Below, in pieces: positions 56,441-64,000 of a stretch of DNA of 64,000 bases. The position numbers and the translations under genes are program-made. Location of the stretch: NCBI GenBank assembly GCA_006384855.1, contig VCJN01002510.1, positions 186,001-250,000 on the forward strand, read 5' to 3'. This stretch comes from Tetraselmis striata. Taxonomy: Eukaryota > Chlorophyta > Chlorodendrophyceae > Chlorodendrales > Chlorodendraceae. Under the pieces are notes generated by a model, which saw only the letters and a program-made list of their open reading frames with translations, was not told the origin of the DNA and did no database searches. Positions within the stretch are counted from its first letter, which is position 1; each line of letters opens with the position of its first letter.

Positions 56441-57249
56441 CCCCAGAACTGCTGGTACTGGTGTGAATTACAAAAATGGCAGTTCCCCAGAATTAGAAAA
56501 TCAACTGGTACTGCTGGTACTGGTGTGAATTACAAAAAGGACAGTTCCCCAGTACTGCTGGTACTGGTACTGGTACTCGCTAGTCGCTGCTGGTAATGGA
56601 AAAAAAAACTCTGGTACTTCAAAGCGCTGGCAATGCAAACGCTCGCTGCTGGTACTTCAAAGCGCTGGCAATGCAATTCATATTTACTTGAGGAAGAATG
56701 CGACTAATTTGGATCAGACACGACTTGGACCGAAAATCCACTTAACCTGCTTTTTCTTTGGCCACGCAGATCTAGGACGTCATGGGGCACTACGTACGCG
56801 CGGAAAGTATAGCTCTTTTGGCTGTTTGTAGAGCCCGGACCCGGATGATATGGTGCCCGGGAAGGGTCGGAGCCGGGGCAGCGAATGTAGGTCGGTCAAT
56901 GCGATTTTTAAAATATGAAGCCGACAACGCTTCTCAAAGTCAACAGCCGAGCCACAATTGTCTCGCCGACTGGGCATAGAACCCAGTCCAAGCTCGCAGG
57001 CAGCCCACGGGGGGCCAAGTCGTTGCTCTGAGGTGCCGGTCGGTGGCGGAGCTCGAGTGCTATCGCTGGTCGTCGGCACCGTACGCAGATCGGTTGATCC
57101 CGTCGCCCACAGTCGTTTTTAAATCTCCGGACCAGCCGCAGCAGCAGGGGGGCATTTGGTAGCAGGATGCCAAGGCAATGCTGCCGCCTATCCAAACTGG
57201 TGACTGCACCTGGATGGGGGGGGGGGGGGGGGGGGGGAGGGTGCGCGCT
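56441..57249. other. GGTACTGG-repeat zone and spacer
   Basis: 56,447-56,670 is made of degenerate copies of ctgctggtactggtgtgaat and ctcgctgctgg, like the left flank of the element at 53,245. The rest has no supported gene. A 22-base G-run lies at about 57,217-57,238. Confidence 0.6.
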
Positions 57250-57820
57250 CGGGATGCTGAGAGCAGCTAAAGGGAACCCGGGGGCGGGGCAAGAGGGAGC
57301 AGAGCCAATGATTGTGGAAGAGCGGAGACCCGCTTGCATGCCATCGTATTATATCTTGCACAATATCTCTTGATGCACTCATATCTCACATCACTAGCTT
57401 AGCTATAGTGATCCCCCCCTCCCCGCACCGCGTACGCACAAGCCTGGGTATACGCATCAACTGCCCGCCGGGATGAGAAACTGGTATTGGTAGTGTGTCT
57501 GTGGGGGGAGGGGGTGAAAGAGCTGCCAATTGCTGCCAAGCAGGTGCGTTACATTGGGGCAGGCGCTGGGGAGACAATTAGAGCATTGTCTAGTGCCTAT
57601 GCGGCTGCGCCGCCTCCGCCGCATGCAGACTCTCCGGGCTCACTAGCACCACCACCTCAGTCATGCGGCCCTGCATCCCGCAGCCCGCCGCCGCCAGCCA
57701 CATCAGAGGTATCCAGAAGCCGGTGCTGGGGTTGTTGCGGCGTGACCGCATAGTTTTCAGCGGCTGCCCTCCACAGCTTGTAATGCACCGCTTTCCGCCG
57801 ATTCCGCTGTATGCGTTGTC
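57250..57820 (-). repeat. Transposon tail repeat, copy 2
   Basis: Reverse complement of about 10,610-11,205, with the G-run of copy 1 replaced by a much shorter run near 57,415. On the minus strand it encodes the shared ending HYKLWRAAAENYAV through GLRDAGPHD. Confidence 0.75.
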
Positions 57821-58088
57821 TCGGCTCCTCACCGCTGTCGCTGTTGTCCCCGCCCTCCGCTGGCTCGCTGCCTGACTCATCCCCCGCATCACAGTCCTCC
57901 TCGTCAGCACCGTGCTTGCGCTTTTTGACTCCGGCAGCAGCAGCCAATGAGCCCCAGGTGGACAAGAGGGGGGCAGTGGCAGCAGCCAACTCTGCAGCCA
58001 AGGCAGCAAGCGCTACTGAGCAGTGGACTGCAAAGTGCGCGCAAGCTACCTCTGCTGTGAGCCTTGACCTCGAGCAGTCGCTCGCCAA
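57660..58088 (-). CDS. C-terminal part of transposon-like protein (minus strand)
   Basis: A frame with KKRKHGADEEDCDAGDE, GSEPAEGGDNSDSGEEP, and the shared ending RKAVHYKLWRAAAENYAV. The ending matches the gene tail at 10,613-10,767; the acidic part before it is replaced by the 30-bp satellite in that copy. It competes with a plus-strand frame over the same bases; homology to the other copy favours the minus frame for its last 50 codons only. Confidence 0.35.
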
Positions 58089-58524
58089 GACTGATGAGCA
58101 GGTTCAGGTGCAGTCCGAACTCTCCGCGCTCGCAGCTCATGCCCAGAGGGCCGCGCCAACTGAGGGACAGGGCGGGGAGGTGGAGGACGATGAAGTGGAG
58201 ATCTTCGACGAGGAAGATGAGGATGACGACGAGGCAGAATGCGTGTCCGACGACCCCTCTGTCGCCACCGAGCAGGCCAAGGACGCACTGGCAGCCTGCA
58301 GGCGGCACGCAGACGCAGCGAGGCTCAGCGCCGAGGCAGCACATGCGTCGGCAGCCACTGCCAACGAGCGTGCAGTTCAACGGGCCGAGTCCGCACCTGC
58401 ATCGTCCCAGGCGCCACCAGTGACCCCGGCTGCTGACCCCCTTCACATGGCACTAGATCCCCGCGCCCTCACGTGGTTAGCGGCTTACGCTGGCCATATT
58501 CAGGGTCTTGGGGGTGCGCCGTAG
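57811..58524 (+). CDS. Acidic coiled-coil-like open frame (plus strand), possibly last exon
   Basis: A 237-codon frame with an Asp/Glu block (EIFDEEDEDDDEAE) and Ala-rich helical stretches (EQAKDALAACRRHADAARLS). The helical, charged composition looks like a protein more than random sequence. It overlaps the minus-strand frame at 57,660-58,088, so at most one is likely real at each base. The start is uncertain; a splice acceptor may lie near 57,940. Unknown family. Confidence 0.35.
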   Translation: MRCLGSSPLSLLSPPSAGSLPDSSPASQSSSSAPCLRFLTPAAAANEPQVDKRGAVAAANSAAKAASATEQWTAKCAQATSAVSLDLEQSLAKTDEQVQVQSELSALAAHAQRAAPTEGQGGEVEDDEVEIFDEEDEDDDEAECVSDDPSVATEQAKDALAACRRHADAARLSAEAAHASAATANERAVQRAESAPASSQAPPVTPAADPLHMALDPRALTWLAAYAGHIQGLGGAP

Positions 58525-58839
58525 CCAGCAGCGGGTGTGTGACGCCGCTTGGGCGGCGTAAGGGCAGAGGGTGGGTGAGCGTGTTGGCACATCGGGCGCC
58601 GCGCGCGGCTGATCCAAATTATGAAGGAAAAAAACGATTTCGGCTTTTCTGACCACCCAAGCTGCCACCAGCTGCCATGCTGCCTACAGTTGGAATCAGC
58701 GCAAATCCACCCAGGGCAGCCTAGCCCTACAGCTAAACTTGGCCCCTGAAGTGATCCGAACAGAAACGGATAAAACTTGTGCCCAAACGAGCCAGAATGC
58801 CAGGCAGGTTTTCGGCCCAAACTGCGTCATTGCTCCTTA
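58525..58839. other. Spacer
   Basis: I see no gene or repeat here beyond short unsupported frames. Confidence 0.4.
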
Positions 58840-60014
58840 CATGAGCTAGCAGCAGAAGGCGATATCGGAAATCACAAAAAAAGCAATCAGAAAGGTCCTA
58901 TACAGCGACTGCGGGGTGGAAGCAGTAACATGAGAAGACGCGGAGTGGGCACGAGCACACGCATCAGACTTGGCCATCTGCACACCGGCAGAGAGAATGC
59001 CGCCCAGGGTACCATGCACGCAAGCCGAGACCCGCTGCAACAGCCCCCGCCGTGTGCGCGACAGGTGACGGCGGAACTCAGCATGCTGGCTGGCGACAAA
59101 AGTTCCGAAGTGCCTGAACGGATTGACCACGAAGAAAGCAAGAGGTCGGGGCGGAAGGACCGCCAGGGAAGTTGCGCACAGCCAACAGCACCGCGAAGAT
59201 GTAGACCACCGTCAAAGCGGACTGCTCGAGACGGCCGCGGTCCTCAACCACAAAAGGGTAGTACCGGTGAACACCCTGCACTGGGGTGGAAGACGCCCGG
59301 TCCGCTGCCAACTAGAACTCAGCATGCTCCGCCTCGGTCGCCGCGATTCCCGGGATGCACCAACGGGGTCGTTACTCCAAGTGGGGGTCGTGGAGGACAC
59401 GCACGCGAAGTCGATCATGTAATCGCACGCCGCCCCCCCCCCCTCCCCCCCCACCCCGCCAGCGTCAGGTCCGACGGCCGCGAGCGGTCCGCTGGGCGCA
59501 GCCCACTCTTTTCAAGGGTCAAGTCGCCGGCTCCCGAACGGTCCCGGTCAAGCACCGCCCCCGCATCAATTGCCACATATGCCCACAGATTCTTCAAAGC
59601 GGTATGCATGCGGTGCTTGTAGTTCGCTACGGGGCATATGGGTAGATGATCCACGATGAAATCCGTAGCGCTCCGGTTCGAGCCATCCGTAGACCGAAGC
59701 CATAAGGAATCAATACCACACGTGGGGCCATGGCAAGTGACAAGCGCGGAACCTCCGCGCGGGCAAAGGCCAAGTACCCGTGCAGCGGCGGCCGAATAAG
59801 CAGCATGGGGAATGTTGCGGGCGGACTCGTGATCCGACTGGAAAAGCGATAGGGAGCCCGGCCCGCACGCGTTGTACAAGCGCATGGTATCAAGTCGCGA
59901 GGCCGTTGCACCAGTATGTTGGAAGCTGAGATCGAGGGCCACAAAGTCACGAAATCGAATCGCACGGCTGAGGTGGCGTTGGACAACCATCACTGTGAGA
60001 TTCAGATGTGACAT
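58840..60014. mobile_element. Dispersed repeat family R3, copy at 59 kb
   Basis: The longest copy of the family. A minus-strand frame at 59,415-60,014 (199 codons) reads FQHTGATASRLDTMRLYNA, DFIVDHLPICPVANYKHR and AGAVLDRDRSGAGDLTLEKS; the middle part is conserved at 28,546-28,953. Further minus frames (59,078-59,311) read SALTVVYIFAVLLAVRNF and SCFLRGQSVQALRNF, also conserved. The right end touches the edge of the 4-kb repeat copy B, so the two elements abut or one inserted beside the other. No known transposase motif is seen. Confidence 0.6.
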
Positions 60015-61739
60015 ACGGGTGACGAAGCACTACCGTACCGGTACCACTATTATCCGTGAAAGCTGCTGCTGGTGGCGGCATGTCCATCCAGTTACGTGCG
60101 AGTACATCCGGCGTTATTGCCGGCGGGCGATAAATCCTTTTTGTCATCATTCTGGTAGCCGTACATGACGTGTGATGTGCTACATGGCACTGAAGTAAAG
60201 GTGCGAGGTTGTCCGTGTAGTACCGGGTGGTACCGGGTGGTACCGGGTAGTACGCGATACATTTATTAAGCCGGTACCGGGTATCAGTACGAACCCCCTG
60301 ACGATGACGAGTGGTCCTGTGGATAACTACGACTATTAGTACATGGGAGCGCAAATCGCAGCCGTACGTACTTGGTAACACTGGGGAATTTGTAGTACTA
60401 GTACTGCTGATCGGGCCTGCCAGCCGTCCGATCAAAGGTCATCAGATGGGCGGTTTGGCTGCCATGTTTTGCCAAAGAGTGCTCACGTTACATAAATATT
60501 CGCGAGGGGGAGGGCGGGGGCAGGCAGCGGTTTGCCGAAGAATGATTGAATTACAATATTCGCGACAGCTGCCATCGGGGGATGTGGCCCGGGGGGGGGG
60601 GGGGGGGGGGGGGTGCGGGGGCGGGGGACCACGCCCGCCCCGCCCCCCCCGCCCCCCCTCGCCGCCAGCCGCTCCCGACTTGGGGGGGGGGGGGGGGGGG
60701 GGGTAAAGGGGGCGGGGGCTACTGCTTGTTCTTGTTCTTGCGTGCCCGGGGGACCCTCCGCTTCGACGATCTCGCTGCCTCCGCCTCCGCCTCCGCCTGC
60801 GCCTCCGACTCCGCCTCCGACTCCGCGACCGTCAGTTTCTTACCTCGGCGTTTCTTCACTGGCCTCTTCCGCTTCTTGTCATCCGTCAGTGTCTTCACCA
60901 CCCCGGGAGGCTGTGCCGTCGACGACGCCGCCATGAGCTTCCTTACCTTGGCGTCGGGACGCCCCCTGTGCCCAGACACCCACAACAAGCCACAATCGTT
61001 TCGCCTTTAAGCGGCTGAGGATGCGGCCTCCTCGGCCACCACGAGTTGCGCCGCTGGCACTGTGGAAGCCTTGGCGTTGAGGTGGGCCTTACGGCGCTCC
61101 CGGACGAACCTGCGCGCGGCACAAGTTAGCCACGAGTGGGTGCGTGCTAATGCGGAGGATGGAGTGTGTTGTTGCGCGCCCACCTTGTCACGGGTTTCCT
61201 CATGTCTTTCTCGTCCTCCTCGATGCCGGCGGCGCGGACACGCGAGACAACAAGGCTCGCCGCCCACTTTTGCCCGGGGGGGCGAGGTCGGCCATGGCGC
61301 TGTGAGCGGTGAAGGGGGGGGGGGGGGGGCGGGGGGGGGGGGGGGGGGGCGGCCGAGGTGGAGAAACTAACACCCAGTCGACGACCGCCTTCCGCAGCAG
61401 TCAACGACACATCGGAGGCGAGGAGCAGCGCGCCACTACTATTTATATGCACGTATTGTCAAGAGCTAGTCGGTGCGGCATTGTGTCGGTGTAATTTCGC
61501 AATGTTTATTGTTGAAGTAGCACGGCGTAATGGATACAGCGAGTGAATCCGGGATAATGTGTGCGACGAATGTGCGCGCGCAGCGTTGTGCGGCGGTGTG
61601 CGGCGGTGTGCGGCGGTGTGCGGCGGTGTGCACCGATGTTAATATAGTGTGAATATTATATCGGCCGTAGACGATCAGGTCTGGCAGCACCGCCCGTGCT
61701 TGTAAATAAGCGACAATGGGTCTAGTCTCCCGCTAGTCT

Positions 61740-62880
61740 GTGCACCGCAAGTGCACTCCGCAAGCCTCACCTCCATCCGCGTCGGAACCGGTAGTAAGTG
61801 TTGTTGTGTGCGCACATCGTGACAACATTACACGGTGGCAATTGCAATTATTAGCGGTGGATAATGTGAAGGCGTTTTCGAAATCGACAGAGAATGAGGC
61901 GGTGCTGGCGGAGTGCATTGGCGGTGCACAGAATAGCGTGTTGCTGGGGTTTTGGCTGCATCGGACGCCGTATTCCCACCCATCCGGCACGGAATGTCCG
62001 GTTTTCACACATTTGTGTGTTAATAACGTGTGAATATTACGCGTCTTTTACGCCGGGTGGGTGGGCATCCGGCGTCCGATGCACCCCAATTATTTGCAGC
62101 ACGCTACTCTACGCACCCCCAACGCACTCCGCAAGCCTCGCCTCCATCCGCGTCGGAACCGGTAGTAAGTGTTGTTGTGTGCGCACATCGTGACAACATT
62201 ACACGGTGGCAATTGCAATTAGCGGTGGGTAATGTGAAGGCGTTTTCGAAATCGACAGAGAATGAGGCGGTGCTGGCGGAGTGCATTGGCGGTGCACAGA
62301 ATAGCGTGTTGCTGGGGTTTTGGCTGCATCGGACGCCGTATTCCCACCCATCCGGCACGGAATGTCCGGTTTTCACACATTTGTGTGTTAATAACGTGTG
62401 AATATTACGCGTCTTTTACGCCGGGTGGGTGGGCATCCGGCGTCCGATGCACCCCAATTATTTGCAGCACGCTACTCTACGCACCCCCAACGCACTCCGC
62501 AAGCCTCGCCTCCATCCGCGTCGGAACCGGTAGTAAGTGTTGTTGTGTGCGCACATCGTGACAACATTACACGGTGGCAATTGCAATTAGCGGTGGGTAA
62601 TGTGAAGGCGTTTTCGAAATCGACAGAGAATGAGGCGGTGCTGGCGGAGTGCATTGGCGGTGCACAGAATAGCGTGTTGCTGGGGTTTTGGCTGCATCGG
62701 ACGCCGTATTCCCACCCATCCGGCACGGAATGTCCGGTTTTCACACATTTGCGTGTGAATATATATAGTGTGAATATTACGTACGCGTCTTTTACGCTGG
62801 GTGGATGGGCATCCGGCGTCCGATGCACCCCGAATCTCACCAACACGCTACTCTACGCACCCCCAACGCATTCCGCCAGC
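61740..62880. repeat. Three 368-bp tandem units with internal inverted symmetry (copy B)
   Basis: The core gagaatgaggcggtgctg recurs near 61,890, 62,258 and 62,626, a 368-bp period. Units 2 and 3 are nearly identical. The unit structure is as in copy A. Confidence 0.85.
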
Positions 62881-63250
62881 CCCCCCTCTTTCCGCGCAGG
62901 TCCTACGTTCCATTGTATGTATATACATACGTACATGTATTGCTCCGAAACCAGCCCAAACTTTATGAGTGCACAAGTGTAAATGGGGGGGGGGGGGGGG
63001 GGGGGGGATGTGGCGGCGGGGCATCCACTCACACATACCCCGGCGATGCATGACAGATATTACATGCCGTGGCGGGTCGGCGGGCCGACCCGGCGGGCCG
63101 ACCCGGCGGGGGGGGAGGGGGGGGCGGGGGGGGGGGGGGGGGGGGGGGGGGGCGTCTATTCAACTACACGTGCGACAGTGTCGTTTCGTGGAGCAGTATA
63201 TGTGCCCGGCCTCATTAATACCGCCCCCTACCTGCGCTGCATGGTCTACC
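62880..63250. other. Segment present only in repeat copy B
   Basis: Absent at the matching point of copy A (about 12,815-12,830). It contains tgctccgaaacc, a pair of palindromic gtatgtatatacatac pieces, tandem gggccgacccggc units and two long G-runs. It may be an insertion in B or a deletion in A. Confidence 0.6.
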
Positions 63251-64000
63251 CCTAAGAATTACTTAGCACAAACCGCCATTACTTAATAGGAACCTAGCAC
63301 AGCCAGGCTTATATGCCCGCTTTCCCGATCAACTTCTACGCACTTTCCGTCCCTCAACCGCCGGACATGGGGGTTAAGCCGCCAGCCTCGGCAGTTGCTT
63401 AGCCAGACTTGGCATCCCGTACCGTGTCCATGGCTTCGCAGCTCTGCCGCTGGCACACGCCGAGTCCGGCGCTTGCTGCCGCGGGGTTGCGCACGCATGC
63501 ACGCACGGTAATACGCCGCCGACGCCGCCACGCTTACTTCCACCACCTTCGCCAGCCGCAGCTTCGCACGCCTTTCCGCCGACATACGAAACGCACGAAT
63601 CCCCCCCCGTCCCCGCGTCATGTATATTATATTCGAGGCGACTATGCGGGGCGCAGCACACACGCCGCAGCGTGGGTCGGCGGAGCGACAGGCGGCGGGA
63701 GCCCTAATGGCCGGGCAGTATCGACACCCACACAGGCACCGCCGCTCACCTCCGACGCGGATGAACCGCCTCCCAAAGGAAACATGCCGGTTGGTGGTAA
63801 GCCCAGCAGGCGTGCGTGGGGTGCCGGCGCCGGTACTGGTGCGACGGAGCTGTCGCGTCAGGAACCGCACCGCATGTGGAGCAACACATGGCGGTGCCGG
63901 CCCCACCTATGTCTAGGGCCACCTCCTCACAACACCCCGCCACGACGGCGTCGGCCACCGCCGACGGCGCCGTTGCGGGGGGGGACGCCCTGCCAGGCGA

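Larger units (their letters stand above)
59993..64000 (-). mobile_element. About 4-kb dispersed repeat, copy B (cut by window end)
   Basis: Reverse complement of copy A (12,073-15,935). It lacks the foldback insertion of copy A but has an extra stretch of about 370 bp at 62,880-63,250 with two G-runs (62,983-63,007 and 63,126-63,152). Counterparts of the coding-like blocks are 60,719-60,988, 61,007-61,240 and 63,283-63,906 on the minus strand and 63,742-64,000 on the plus strand. Confidence 0.7.

Noticed and set aside
12073-64000. One giant transposon (about 52 kb) with 4-kb terminal inverted repeats, such as a Polinton or giant virus-like element
   Set aside because: The interior holds ordinary intron-rich host genes (AGPase, TIC21-like, bZIP), no capsid, packaging ATPase or DNA polymerase was seen, and a second inverted repeat pair is not in mirrored order.

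Overview
The window reads as nuclear DNA of a green alga, most likely a chlorophyte. It is GC-rich and its genes are split by introns of about 90 to 1,330 bp. Many donors are GTGCG-type. The host genes include a starch-pathway ADP-glucose pyrophosphorylase small subunit, a TIC21-like chloroplast inner-envelope protein and a plant-type bZIP factor. TGTAA, the usual chlorophyte poly(A) signal, lies downstream of several stop codons. I cannot name the species or genus from sequence alone.

Host genes, in order: a small four-helix membrane protein (3,576-4,238 +); a five-exon SGNH/GDSL-like hydrolase (5,888-7,553 -); a small three-exon protein of unknown function (22,773-23,378 +) that converges on the seven-exon AGPase small subunit (23,579-27,399 -); a nine-exon, about 1,634-residue coiled-coil and PH-like protein (32,367-41,774 -); a four-exon TIC21/DUF3611-like protein (43,589-45,734 +); and a two-exon bZIP factor (48,490-50,202 -). 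For all the multi-exon models I checked that exon phases agree and that summed lengths are whole codons.

The rest is mostly mobile or repetitive DNA. Two elements (1-2,870 and 53,245-56,440) have the split direct-repeat layout A1-B1-A2-B2 of tyrosine-recombinase retroelements; the second still shows gag-like and tyrosine-recombinase regions but no reverse transcriptase. Two decayed reverse transcriptase/RNase H/methyltransferase-like regions of the DIRS type lie at 21,060-22,690 (+) and 29,100-31,620 (-). A DNA-transposon-like gene with a BED-like zinc finger and a Tudor-like module occupies 8,759-10,800, carries a perfect 30-bp satellite, and its tail recurs inverted at 57,250-57,820. A repeat of about 4 kb occurs as two inverted copies (about 12,073-15,935 and 59,993-64,000). 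It contains 368-bp tandem units that are themselves internally inverted, and one copy holds a foldback insertion. A further family of unknown class appears at 2,475, 28,070, 51,640 and 58,840.

Throughout there are poly-G/poly-C runs of 15-30 bases. Inside the host genes they usually read as C on the sense strand and often lie directly beside splice sites.

All function calls come from reading motifs by eye; no database search or expression evidence was available.
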